Positions 26,922 through 34,759 of a stretch of 64,000 nucleotides of DNA are shown here, one piece after another. Origin of the DNA: a cf. Phormidesmis sp. LEGE 11477 (GTDB lineage Bacteria > Cyanobacteriota > Cyanobacteriia > Phormidesmidales > Phormidesmidaceae); NCBI RefSeq assembly GCF_015207105.1, contig NZ_JADEXO010000008.1:1-64000 (forward strand), read 5' to 3'. The notes below the pieces were generated by a model, which saw nothing but the letters and a program-made list of their open reading frames with translations, was not told the origin of the DNA and made no database searches. Each line of letters starts with the position of its first letter. Within the stretch, counting starts at the first letter, position 1. A program made the position numbers and the translations under genes.

Positions 26922-27713
26922 ATGGCTTCTTCCAAATCTGCACAACTTCGATCTCGTGGCATGGAATTACTCATGCAGTACAAGGTAGATCGTTCGGTTA
27001 AGCTTCGTAATCAGCTAGTTAGACTTAACGCTGGCCTGGTTCGTAAAATTGCTCACCGGGTTAGTCACCAATGCGCCGAACCCTATGAAGATCTTGAGCA
27101 AATTGGCTATATTGGTTTGATTCGTTCTATTGAAAGGTTCGATCCGGGTCAGGGCTGCGCGTTCAGCTCGTTTGCAGTTCCTTATATTCGCGGTGAGATG
27201 CTTCATTTCTTGCGCGATCGCGGCACTACAGTCAAGATTCCCCGTCGCTGGCAGGACTTGCAAAAAGAAGGTCAAAAGCGGCAGGCAGAGCTGATCCGTC
27301 GCTATGGGCGTCAGCCTTCAGATATTGAGATGGCCGAAGCGTTGACAGTCTCTGTTCAAGAATGGCGTCAGGTTAAGCTAGCGAACAAAAACCGTATGCC
27401 CTTGAGTCTAGATGCGACGGTCTGTCATCAGATTGATTCAAGCATCACCCTAGGGGATACGCTGCCAGACGTTCACTACCAGCTGTTGCAAATTTTGGAA
27501 GAGGATCGGCAGCAGATTCAGCGGGCGATGAGTCAGCTAGAAGAAAAAACTCGCTCTGCTATTGAGTTTGTATTCTTCAAGGGACTCTCTCGTAAGGAAG
27601 TTGCTGAGCGGATTGGCGTGAGCCCAATGACGGTGACTCGGCGCATTCAGCGCGGCGTAGAGCAGATGATCGCTTACTTACAACCGCAGCAAGATCTACA
27701 GAGCGATTCCTAG
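26922..27713 (+). CDS. sigF: Group 3 RNA polymerase sigma factor (SigF type)
   Basis: From ATG 26922 the product is 263 residues. Region 2 contains YEDLEQIGYIGLIRSIERFDPGQG and AFSSFAVPYIRGEMLHFLRD (about residues 54-95); region 3 has RRYGRQPSDIEMAEAL; region 4 ends with the helix-turn-helix LSRKEVAERIGVSPMTVTRRIQRG. This is the SigF subgroup, which in Synechocystis controls pili and motility genes. The frame is open 56 codons upstream, including an ATG at 26871, but the family begins near residue 57 of that frame. No anti-sigma gene is adjacent. A strong terminator follows. Confidence 0.9.
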   Translation: MASSKSAQLRSRGMELLMQYKVDRSVKLRNQLVRLNAGLVRKIAHRVSHQCAEPYEDLEQIGYIGLIRSIERFDPGQGCAFSSFAVPYIRGEMLHFLRDRGTTVKIPRRWQDLQKEGQKRQAELIRRYGRQPSDIEMAEALTVSVQEWRQVKLANKNRMPLSLDATVCHQIDSSITLGDTLPDVHYQLLQILEEDRQQIQRAMSQLEEKTRSAIEFVFFKGLSRKEVAERIGVSPMTVTRRIQRGVEQMIAYLQPQQDLQSDS

Positions 27714-27765
27714 TTGACTTCTTTATTCTAAGTTTCAAAAGCAGTTCAAATCTCCTAAGTAAATA

Positions 27766-27804
27766 GATCGACGTGCTCAGCAACTGAGTACGTCGATTTT
27801 TTTA
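27766..27804 (+). terminator. Strong rho-independent terminator after sigF
   Basis: A stem of up to 14 pairs runs from ATCGACGTGCTCAG (27767-27780) to CTGAGTACGTCGAT (27784-27797), with one G-T pair and a CAA loop. Seven or more T residues follow. Confidence 0.9.
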
Positions 27805-27888
27805 TCTATTTATTTTCTAGGGGCGCAAGGGCTGACGGGAGCATATTAAGCTTTGAAGGTGAGCATCAGATGGGCTAAGGAGTTGGCG

Positions 27889-29475
27889 ATGAGTGCTGTT
27901 GAAGCTTTGGTGGAATTATCTGAGGAGGATCGGATGCCAGATGGAAACCCCGATAAGCGTGAGCGCTTCCACCGCCTACAGTCACAGCTAACGGATCGCT
28001 GGCAGTCGATTGATGCATTCGATCGACAACCTCGGCAGATTTTAGTGGTGCCTTCTCTTAGCCTTGATCAGGCCGAACTCAAAAAAGTAAAAGGGGTTCA
28101 TCACTACGAAGAGCGGCTGCTGTTTGCCTTAATTCGGCTGCGTAATCCTGAGACCCGGCTGATCTATGTGACTTCTCAGCCGCTGCATCCCAGCATCGTC
28201 GATTACTATTTGGAGCTGCTGCCAGGCATTCCTAGTTCACACGCGCGCGATCGCCTAGACCTGTTTTCGACCTACGATTCGTCCTTACGACCCCTCACCC
28301 AAAAAATTCTGGACCGCCCCCGCCTGATTCGCCGCATCAAAGACAAGCTGCATAGCGAGCAGGCTTACATGACCTGCTACAACTCCACCGAATATGAGCG
28401 GGAACTGTCTTTAAAGCTAGATCTGCCTTTGCTAGCCGTCGATCCAGATCTGCTCTACTGGGGAACGAAAGGTGGTAGTCGTCAGATTTTTACAGAGTGC
28501 GGCATTCCACTACCCGATGGGAGTGAGCTAACCCACAGTGTGACCACGCTAGCAAAGGATACCGCCAAGCTGTGGGAGCGCCACCCTGAGCTAAAGCGAA
28601 TTGTGATCAAGCTGAACGAGGGGTTTTCTGGAGAGGGAAATGCGCTATTTGACCTGGCGGATTTAGCCTCTGTCGCACCTGGACAGGCAACCCACAAAGA
28701 GCGAGCAGCAGCGATTGAGGCGGCCTGGCCAAGCTTGGGATTTCAGTGCGATAGTGAGAGCTGGATATCTTTTGCCCAGAAAATAGAGGAGTTGGGTGCG
28801 ATCGCCGAAGCCTTTATAGAAGGCGAAGAAAAATACTCTCCTAGTGTGCAGGGCCGGGTTACCCCAAAAGGCGAAGTTGAAATTCTTTCTACCCACGATC
28901 AAGTTCTCGGTGGCCCCGACGGCCAAATCTTCCTGGGCTGCACGTTTCCTGCTGACGATGCTTACCGGATGGTGCTGCAGGAGATGGGGCGAAAAGTCGG
29001 TGAAAACTTAGCTGCAAAAGGCGCACTCGAACGCTACAGTGTTGACTTCATCGCGGTCCATCAGCCCGAGAATCAGGAGCAGCCGTGGGACATTCAGGCG
29101 ATTGAAATTAACTTACGTAAGGGCGGAACGACTCACCCATTCATGGCGCTAAAGCTGCTGACCAATGGCACCTACGATTCATCCGATGGTAAGTTCTACA
29201 CCAAAAACGGTCAGGCCAAATACTACCGCGCCTCAGACAACTTGCAAAAAGACGCCTACAAAGGTCTTTTGCCCAACGACCTAATGGATATCATTATGGG
29301 TGAACAGCTACACTTCAGCTCAATTGACGGAGAGGGCGTTGTCTTTCATCTGATGGGCTGTCTGAGTGAGCATGGCAAGCTAGGGCTCACCTGCATTGGC
29401 AATAGTCCCAAAACCGCTGAGGAAATTTACGAAGGCGTAGTCAGTGCCATTGATAGAGCAACTCAAGAAGGCTGA
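27889..29475 (+). CDS. ATP-grasp peptide ligase-like protein (PGM1-related)
   Basis: From ATG 27889 the product is 528 residues; an upstream TTG at 27853 is a weaker start. The N-terminal half (QILVVPSLSLDQAELKKVKGVHHYEERLLF) is conserved in this group. The centre has ATP-grasp features: IVIKLNEGFSGEGNALF, EAFIEGEEKYSPSVQG, and metal-binding EINLRKGGTTHPFM near residue 430. This resembles the PGM1-type peptide ligases, which join amino acids to acids using ATP, but the true substrate is unknown. No peptide precursor or transporter gene is nearby. Confidence 0.75.
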   Translation: MSAVEALVELSEEDRMPDGNPDKRERFHRLQSQLTDRWQSIDAFDRQPRQILVVPSLSLDQAELKKVKGVHHYEERLLFALIRLRNPETRLIYVTSQPLHPSIVDYYLELLPGIPSSHARDRLDLFSTYDSSLRPLTQKILDRPRLIRRIKDKLHSEQAYMTCYNSTEYERELSLKLDLPLLAVDPDLLYWGTKGGSRQIFTECGIPLPDGSELTHSVTTLAKDTAKLWERHPELKRIVIKLNEGFSGEGNALFDLADLASVAPGQATHKERAAAIEAAWPSLGFQCDSESWISFAQKIEELGAIAEAFIEGEEKYSPSVQGRVTPKGEVEILSTHDQVLGGPDGQIFLGCTFPADDAYRMVLQEMGRKVGENLAAKGALERYSVDFIAVHQPENQEQPWDIQAIEINLRKGGTTHPFMALKLLTNGTYDSSDGKFYTKNGQAKYYRASDNLQKDAYKGLLPNDLMDIIMGEQLHFSSIDGEGVVFHLMGCLSEHGKLGLTCIGNSPKTAEEIYEGVVSAIDRATQEG

Positions 29476-29482
29476 ATTTTTG

Positions 29483-29608
29483 ATGAATAGTCAACTCACA
29501 GAAAGAATAACTATTGACCCAGAAATCTGTCATGGAAATCCTTGCATTCGAGGGTTTACGCTGAAAAGTAGATACGAGTGGGCAATTCAATGCAGATTAC
29601 CCTGAACC
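29483..29608 (+). pseudogene. Truncated DUF433-type antitoxin
   Basis: An ATG at 29483 opens a 41-codon frame. Its first 24 residues read ERITIDPEICHGNPCIRG, the unmistakable start of DUF433 antitoxins. After GFTL the similarity stops and the frame runs on for 16 codons into the beginning of the UPF0175 gene. The remaining two thirds of DUF433, with its helix-turn-helix, are missing. It appears to be a relic left when the following antitoxin-toxin module inserted or recombined. Confidence 0.75.
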
Positions 29609-29841
29609 TTCCAGACAGTTTGAGTCAGACCGAGAACTTTAGCCAAAGCGACTGGCTGAGGGAAATCGCCTTTGCCCTGTTTCAGCAAGAGCGAGTTTCT
29701 CTAAGCCGTGCTAGCAAGATTGCCGGAGTCGAACTGATGGACTTTCAGAAGCTGCTGGCAGAGCGCGGTATCTGTGTTCACTACGATGTGGAAGATTTTG
29801 AGCAGGATGTTCAGCGCCTGCGTGACCGGGGCTGGCTGTGA
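29590..29841 (+). CDS. UPF0175-family antitoxin
   Basis: The 83-residue product (start ATG 29590; a GTG 12 bases upstream is possible) has the UPF0175 pattern: an N-terminal beta strand ITLNLPDSL, a helix with WLREIAFALFQQERVSLSRASKIAGVELMDFQ that forms a winged or ribbon DNA-binding unit, and RGICVHYDVEDFEQDVQRLR. It should repress its operon and neutralise the downstream toxin. It overlaps the toxin start by 4 bases (GTGA), a typical toxin-antitoxin arrangement. Confidence 0.85.
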   Translation: MQITLNLPDSLSQTENFSQSDWLREIAFALFQQERVSLSRASKIAGVELMDFQKLLAERGICVHYDVEDFEQDVQRLRDRGWL

Positions 29842-30329
29842 TCGTTGTCAGCGATACTTCCGCCCTCTCTAATTTGGCGGTGGTCGAGCATCTCTGGCTG
29901 CTAGAAGCTATCTACCAAACCGTCATCATTCCTGATGTAGTTGCTAGCGAACTTGCGGCAGCTAGCAACCCAGTTATTCCAGCTATCCTCAAAATGGACT
30001 GGGTTCAAACGCGATCGCTGTCTCAGTCTCAACTGGCTAATCAACTGCAACAAGATCGTGGGCTTGATGCAGGAGAAGCAAATGCGATCGCACTGGCGCT
30101 TGAGCTACAAGCTGATGACCTACTCATTGATGAAAGACTAGGACGGCAGGAAGCTGCACGGCTAGGGTTATCAATCATCGGTATCTTAGGTATTCTGCTC
30201 ATCGCTAAGAAAAGAAGCCTGATTTCCAAAGTCCAACCTGTTATGGATGCGCTGAGTAATCAAGCTGGCTTTCGCATCAGTCGTCAGCTCTATCAGCGTG
30301 TCCTGACGCTTGCTAAAGAACTCTCATGA
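29838..30329 (+). CDS. DUF3368 PIN-like toxin
   Basis: The 163-residue protein starts at GTG 29838 with VVSDTSALSNLA, giving the first PIN-domain acidic residue. The other acidic residues come from VASELAA, LDAGEANAIALAL and LLIDERLGRQEA, followed by a helix IIGILGILLIAKKRSLI typical of DUF3368. It should be an RNase toxin of the VapC type, paired with the UPF0175 antitoxin. All key acidic residues are present, so the module looks intact. Confidence 0.87.
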   Translation: MIVVSDTSALSNLAVVEHLWLLEAIYQTVIIPDVVASELAAASNPVIPAILKMDWVQTRSLSQSQLANQLQQDRGLDAGEANAIALALELQADDLLIDERLGRQEAARLGLSIIGILGILLIAKKRSLISKVQPVMDALSNQAGFRISRQLYQRVLTLAKELS

Positions 30330-30470
30330 ATTGTCTTTTCAAAAGCTTTTAGAAGTTCTAAGAACACTATTCCGAGACACGGAGAGAGACATGTTTTTCT
30401 CGTGGCCCAAAAGGTCTGAATTTTGAGAATATCAAACGAGCCAAAATGGTTTGACAGCATTATCAACTAA

Positions 30471-31922
30471 TTATGAACCCTTGTTCTTCCAATCTTTTCC
30501 ACAGTCTCGATCCGGGTTTATCAACATACCTTCTGGTAAACGAGTATTACATAGGAATGCTTCTCTCAAAGACTCCTCAGTAACGGTAGCGCCGCTTAGA
30601 TCTGCACTACTCAAGTTTACGTCAGTTAGACTAATGCTCCTAAGATCTACCTTATTGAGATCAGCATAGGATAGGTCAGAGCCCACTATCTGAGCATTCC
30701 TAAGATTAGCAGCGTACATATTAGAGCGAGTCAAGTTAGCTTCGTTCATCAGGACTCTAGTCAAATTAGCTCGTCTTAGTAAGGTTTTGCTCAGGTCTGC
30801 ACAATCTAAATTGGCATCTTCTAAATTGGTACAAACCAGACGTGCTGATGTCAGGTCAGCATCGGTGAGCAGTGTGTCTTTAAGGTTTGCGTATGACAGG
30901 TCTGCATGATGTAGTGTTGTTTTTCTAAGATCAGCTTCTACTAGATTTGCATTTGTTAGATCAACTTCCTGCATCCGACAGCCCCTTAGGTTAGCTTCCT
31001 TCAAAACTGTATATCTCATTGTTGCTCTACAGAGATAACTTCTACTCAAATTAGCTCTATGTAAACGAGCATGGTCCAGCGCAGAATCCGTGAGCGAACT
31101 CATGATTAGATCAGCATTATTCAAATGGGCAAATGTTAGATTGACTGAAGGAATGTCCGTGAGCGACAGGTTAACTCTCTTTATCTCTAGTCTTTCGATA
31201 TCCTGGATACTTCGGCGACCAAGATGACCAATTACTGCAAGAGCAGCTTGTATATCAGCCGCCGTTTTTATAGGAATAGATAAAGGATCGTAGTTTGAAT
31301 CACTGTTGACATATTCAAACTCCTCTATTTCTTGCTCACTGGCGTAAATCATTTTGAGCGCTTCATAATCCTCATTTTCACGAGAGACAGTTTCTCTTAT
31401 AAAGGCTGAAAGAACTTCTATTACCGTCCACTGATAGCTGATAGAGCTCTCGACAAGCTGTTCTAGAGAGTATATTCCTCCTATTCGGATATGTATATTA
31501 CTGTCACCTAGTTGTTCTATTGCTTTGGAGAAGCGTTCTGCGGTTAGTCGTGCCTCGGATAGCTTTCTATCATCAGTAATCTTCTCTACATCTATGTTTA
31601 GCCTCTGACGGGCAAGCACAAAATTTAGAATGAGTACGATACCCCCAGCGATAGTAGCAACTGTACCTACGCCACTAACTAGCGTGTTTCGCTGGCTATC
31701 AACGAACTCTGCCTGCTCTTTAGCTGACATCTTGTCTGCCGTAGGCAGCTCACTCTGAACACGCTGACCTTCTGCCTCTGGAATCTTCCAGATAAGAAAT
31801 GAAGATGCAAAAGTAGAAAAAGCCATCAACGTAACGAAGAAAGCTAATAGCAGCCTCTTTCTACTCAGTTTGTCTAAGTGCTTAGAAAAGTACGATCTAA
31901 TCCAAGACCTGGGTCGATTCAT
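30471..31922 (-). CDS. Membrane-anchored pentapeptide-repeat protein
   Basis: The 483-residue protein has two N-terminal transmembrane helices (about residues 24-48 and 84-106) and a helical linker (RFSKAIEQLGDSNIHIRIGGIYSLEQLV) common in this class. It then has about 35 pentapeptide repeats of the A(D/N)Lxx type from about residue 255 to 470, which fold into a right-handed beta helix. Its function is unknown; such proteins are abundant in cyanobacteria. It is convergent with the toxin gene and its reading frame is intact. Confidence 0.85.
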   Translation of the reverse strand: MNRPRSWIRSYFSKHLDKLSRKRLLLAFFVTLMAFSTFASSFLIWKIPEAEGQRVQSELPTADKMSAKEQAEFVDSQRNTLVSGVGTVATIAGGIVLILNFVLARQRLNIDVEKITDDRKLSEARLTAERFSKAIEQLGDSNIHIRIGGIYSLEQLVESSISYQWTVIEVLSAFIRETVSRENEDYEALKMIYASEQEIEEFEYVNSDSNYDPLSIPIKTAADIQAALAVIGHLGRRSIQDIERLEIKRVNLSLTDIPSVNLTFAHLNNADLIMSSLTDSALDHARLHRANLSRSYLCRATMRYTVLKEANLRGCRMQEVDLTNANLVEADLRKTTLHHADLSYANLKDTLLTDADLTSARLVCTNLEDANLDCADLSKTLLRRANLTRVLMNEANLTRSNMYAANLRNAQIVGSDLSYADLNKVDLRSISLTDVNLSSADLSGATVTEESLREAFLCNTRLPEGMLINPDRDCGKDWKNKGS

Positions 31923-32171
31923 GCAGTGATAGTCTCACGGGAGCACTTCATATTCTATTTCAGATGGATAACAAACCCATTACCTGAAGGGATGATTGAA
32001 GCGAAGCCGCAACGAATTGCAACAAGAGGATTTTAATTAGTTTCAGATGCTGTTGAAGAGCTTCGATAAGTACATAAGCACTTTTTGAAAGCATTGATTA
32101 AAGACTCATTACACATAGACAGCAACCGTAAGACAGCGAAGGCACAGGTCATGATTGGCCGCAATCAGCAC

Positions 32172-32663
32172 TTATTGATTAGCCGCTTTCATTGCTCTGG
32201 CCATATCGCGCTTGTCCTGCTTTTTCCTCAAGCTATCACGTTTATCATGGAGCTTTTTACCTCTGCCGAGGGCGAAGCTGACTTTGACTTTGCCGCCTTT
32301 TAGATACATCTTTAGCGGCACTAGCGTCAGACCTTTTTGCTCTACCTGACCGATCAGCTTACGAATTTCTTGCTTGTGCAAGAGCAGCTTACGAATACGA
32401 CGCGGCTCGTGGTTGTAGGCCAGATTCGTCATGCTGTGAGGAGAAACATGCACGTTGTGCAGCCAGACTTCGCCGCGTTTGACATTGGCAAATCCATCGC
32501 GCAGGTTGACTTTGCCTTCGCGGATGGACTTGACTTCTGTACCTGTCAAGACGATGCCTGCTTCGTAGGTGTCTAGAATTTCGTATTGGTAGCGGGCCTG
32601 CCGATTGTCGGCGATGATTTTTACGCCGCCGCCTTTGCTAGCTTTGCTGTCTGATTTGGCCAT
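32172..32663 (-). CDS. smpB: SsrA-binding protein SmpB
   Basis: The 163-residue protein has the SmpB signature: NRQARYQYEILDTYEAGIVL, GTEVKSIREGKVNLRDGF (about residues 40-57), LLLHKQEI and a basic C-terminal tail KKLHDKRDSLRKKQDKRD that enters the mRNA channel. It delivers tmRNA to stalled ribosomes. The tmRNA gene itself was not found in the window. The gene is followed on the left by a 249-bp gap to the pentapeptide gene with nothing recognisable. Confidence 0.95.
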   Translation of the reverse strand: MAKSDSKASKGGGVKIIADNRQARYQYEILDTYEAGIVLTGTEVKSIREGKVNLRDGFANVKRGEVWLHNVHVSPHSMTNLAYNHEPRRIRKLLLHKQEIRKLIGQVEQKGLTLVPLKMYLKGGKVKVSFALGRGKKLHDKRDSLRKKQDKRDMARAMKAANQ

Positions 32664-32672
32664 AGCTCTAGG

Positions 32673-32951
32673 TCAGTTTGGAGTGGGTTGTGCCACAAGA
32701 CACCACTCGTGAAGTTCGTATTCTACACAGTCGTTAGCAATTAGCGGATCTGCCTCGACGATGGCTTTTGCCTGGGTCATCGACTCGGCTGTAAAGATCA
32801 GCATACCGCCACCGCGCTCTGCCCAGTAGCCGCTTTTCGCCTGGTGCCCGTCATCGATTAACTGTTTGACGTAGGCAACGTGCGCGCCGACAAACTGATC
32901 AAACCTGGGTTTATCGACGATTCCTTTTTCTATTTTGACGAACCACGTCAT
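32673..32951 (-). CDS. YciI-family protein
   Basis: The 92-residue product is a ferredoxin-like fold YciI protein, with the pattern VAYVKQLIDDGHQAKSGYWAERGGGMLIF and AIVEADPLIANDCVEYELHEW. The conserved His-Asp type residues suggest a small dehydrochlorinase-like or binding function, but no substrate is known. It overlaps the Uma2 gene (TGATG) and lies 9 bases before smpB, so the three are probably one operon. Confidence 0.82.
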   Translation of the reverse strand: MTWFVKIEKGIVDKPRFDQFVGAHVAYVKQLIDDGHQAKSGYWAERGGGMLIFTAESMTQAKAIVEADPLIANDCVEYELHEWCLVAQPTPN

Positions 32952-33631
32952 CAGTTGGATTCCTGGTCTTTGCTTGTCTGGGTAGAGGGGAAGGGTGCGA
33001 TCGCCTTCTCAAACCCTCGAACTGCGACGCTAACCCCTTCTGCCCAAGCCAATTCTATATATTTTGGTATCTGCGCTTTTAGATCAAATTTGGGGAACAG
33101 CGGGCTGCGCTCATTGGCCACATACTGACCCTCTTCTAGTAAATAGATATTGAGGGTATTGCCTTTGTATATCCACAGCTCAGGGGCGGCGATACTTTCA
33201 TAATCTTGCGGATTTGTGAGTGAGGTGAGATCTACTTCTAACGCCAGGTCCGGCGGTGGATCAACCGCTAGATCAATCTTCTCTTTTCGTAGAATGGCCT
33301 GCCGATTCGCTATGTAGAAGCAGGCATCCGGCTCTACGCCCGCCTCGTCGAATTTCTTGAGCGTGATCGGATCGAAGCTCTGGAAGTCTGTTCCCTGCTG
33401 ATACAGTAGGCTTTTGACTAGGTCTGAAAGTGCGTCGGAACGATTGCCATGCTTAGGCGAAGGGGCCATCAGTCGAATTTCTTGGTTGGATGCGTTGAAG
33501 TAGATTTTGAGCGCAGACTGATTTTTCCTACTCGCTAGCAGCGCCTCGTAGTCTGCCCAGCTCTGTTGGCGCAGCACAACATCTGCACCGGGCGAAAGCT
33601 GAACAGACTCTTTGGTAATAGTTAGATTCAT
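32951..33631 (-). CDS. Uma2-family restriction-endonuclease-like protein
   Basis: The 226-residue protein has the Uma2 (DUF820) PD-(D/E)xK-like pattern: RLMAPSPKHGNRSDAL (with the lysine and histidine region near residues 54-68), EPDACFYIAN (about 94-103) and PPDLALEVDLTSLT (about 124-137), containing the acidic E-x-D pair. Uma2 genes are highly multiplied in cyanobacteria and their function is unknown. It is the first gene of the likely Uma2-yciI-smpB operon, linked by overlap. Confidence 0.83.
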   Translation of the reverse strand: MNLTITKESVQLSPGADVVLRQQSWADYEALLASRKNQSALKIYFNASNQEIRLMAPSPKHGNRSDALSDLVKSLLYQQGTDFQSFDPITLKKFDEAGVEPDACFYIANRQAILRKEKIDLAVDPPPDLALEVDLTSLTNPQDYESIAAPELWIYKGNTLNIYLLEEGQYVANERSPLFPKFDLKAQIPKYIELAWAEGVSVAVRGFEKAIAPFPSTQTSKDQESN

Positions 33632-33654
33632 AGATTGCGATCGCTCTGCTTCGA

Positions 33655-33684
33655 TTCCAACTTCGTTCTTTCCAATTTCGTTCT
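33655..33684. repeat. 15-bp tandem repeat, two copies
   Basis: TTCCAACTTCGTTCT is followed directly by TTCCAATTTCGTTCT, upstream of the Uma2 gene. Confidence 0.8.
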
Positions 33685-33789
33685 ATGGAGAGGTAACAGA
33701 TGCACGAATACTTAACTGATGACAGACTTGGCAGCACGCTGCCTGCCTCTACACTTGATGATGTCATAAATTGAGTAAAGGAAGCTTTG

Positions 33790-34080
33790 ATGATGGCGGT
33801 TAATGAAAACGAAAATATCAAGACCAGTGCTGAACCCGGCAAAGGTGCAGCGGGTAACCAGCAAGCTGTGCAGGTTGCACAGCCAGTAGGCGAAGCGGTG
33901 CAGCCAGAAGGCACTAAGACCATGCCAGGTGGTGATGTAGAAGGTAATAAGCAGGATATTGCCAGTGCGGAAGCTAGTGAATCTGAGTCCGATCTCAAGA
34001 CGACTGATGGCTATGTTGTCGACGATTCTGGCCGCTTGAACAACTTTGCCATTGAGCCTGAAATGTACGTCGAGAAGTAG
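33790..34080 (+). CDS. ssl1498-family light-harvesting-like protein
   Basis: The 96-residue product ends with YVVDDSGRLNNFAIEPEMYVEK-like residues, the conserved tail of the ssl1498 family found next to or fused with light-harvesting-like and photosystem proteins. The first 70 residues are hydrophilic, rich in Gly, Gln and Glu, and probably disordered. ATGs at 33790 and 33793 are both possible starts. It has no membrane helix itself. Its role is not known to me beyond the thylakoid association of the family. Confidence 0.75.
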   Translation: MMAVNENENIKTSAEPGKGAAGNQQAVQVAQPVGEAVQPEGTKTMPGGDVEGNKQDIASAEASESESDLKTTDGYVVDDSGRLNNFAIEPEMYVEK

Positions 34081-34096
34081 GATCTAGAAACCCACT

Positions 34097-34726
34097 CTAC
34101 TGTTGCCAGGCAGCTTGAAAGAAGTCTCGTTCGCAGACCATCGCGTATCGATAGGTCGAGCGAGTGAGAGAAGAATCTGGAGAGTGTAGATCGACTAGGG
34201 ATTCTAGCTGTTTGGCTAATGGTTCAAATTCGTCACTGCTGTAGGTGGTGATCCAGTCCTGGTAATCGTGGGCTGGGTTGTCACCTTTTTGCTGGCTGGC
34301 TAGCTGCTGGCCTATATAGGCATATAGCCGCATACAGGGGCACATCGCTACAGCCGTGATGCCGATAGGCTGCGCCCAGGCGGTTGACAGTAAAAAATCT
34401 GTGTACTGCCGGGTAGCGCTACCGGGTTCTACAGATTTGATATCGACATTCCAAGACTGGGCATAGCTGTGGTGCAAATTTAGCTCTTGCAGAACGCCAT
34501 TGGCCAGAGCGTGAAAAGTTTGAAAGCTTTCCCAGTCTGGCGCTTTGGCGGCGGCAATGCTGTATGCCCTAGCGAAGGCTTCTAGAAAAAATGCATCTTG
34601 ACCCACGTAGTAGGCAAATTTTTCTTTGAGTAGAGAGCCATCGCCAATCCCTTGCACGAACGGATTGTTCAAAGAGGCTGCGACTAAGTCTTGATTAGCC
34701 TGCCAAAGGGTTTGGGAAAGGGACAT
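34097..34726 (-). CDS. tenA: TenA-family thiaminase II / aminopyrimidine aminohydrolase
   Basis: The 209-residue all-helical protein contains the TenA pattern FVQGIGDGSLLKEKFAYYVGQD (about residues 22-43), with the active-site aspartate and tyrosine, and AVAMCPCMRLYAYIG (about 125-139) carrying the nucleophilic cysteine. TenA salvages base-degraded thiamin by hydrolysing aminopyrimidines. The GTG at 34729 is one codon upstream of ATG 34726, and either could start. It is downstream of phoX on the same strand with a 33-base gap. Confidence 0.85.
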   Translation of the reverse strand: MSLSQTLWQANQDLVAASLNNPFVQGIGDGSLLKEKFAYYVGQDAFFLEAFARAYSIAAAKAPDWESFQTFHALANGVLQELNLHHSYAQSWNVDIKSVEPGSATRQYTDFLLSTAWAQPIGITAVAMCPCMRLYAYIGQQLASQQKGDNPAHDYQDWITTYSSDEFEPLAKQLESLVDLHSPDSSLTRSTYRYAMVCERDFFQAAWQQ

Positions 34727-34759
34727 CACAGCAAAGTAAAAAACGATTAGAGATAGACA

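Noticed and set aside
31923-32171. tmRNA gene next to smpB
   Set aside because: No tRNA-like ends or tag-peptide frame in the 249-bp gap.
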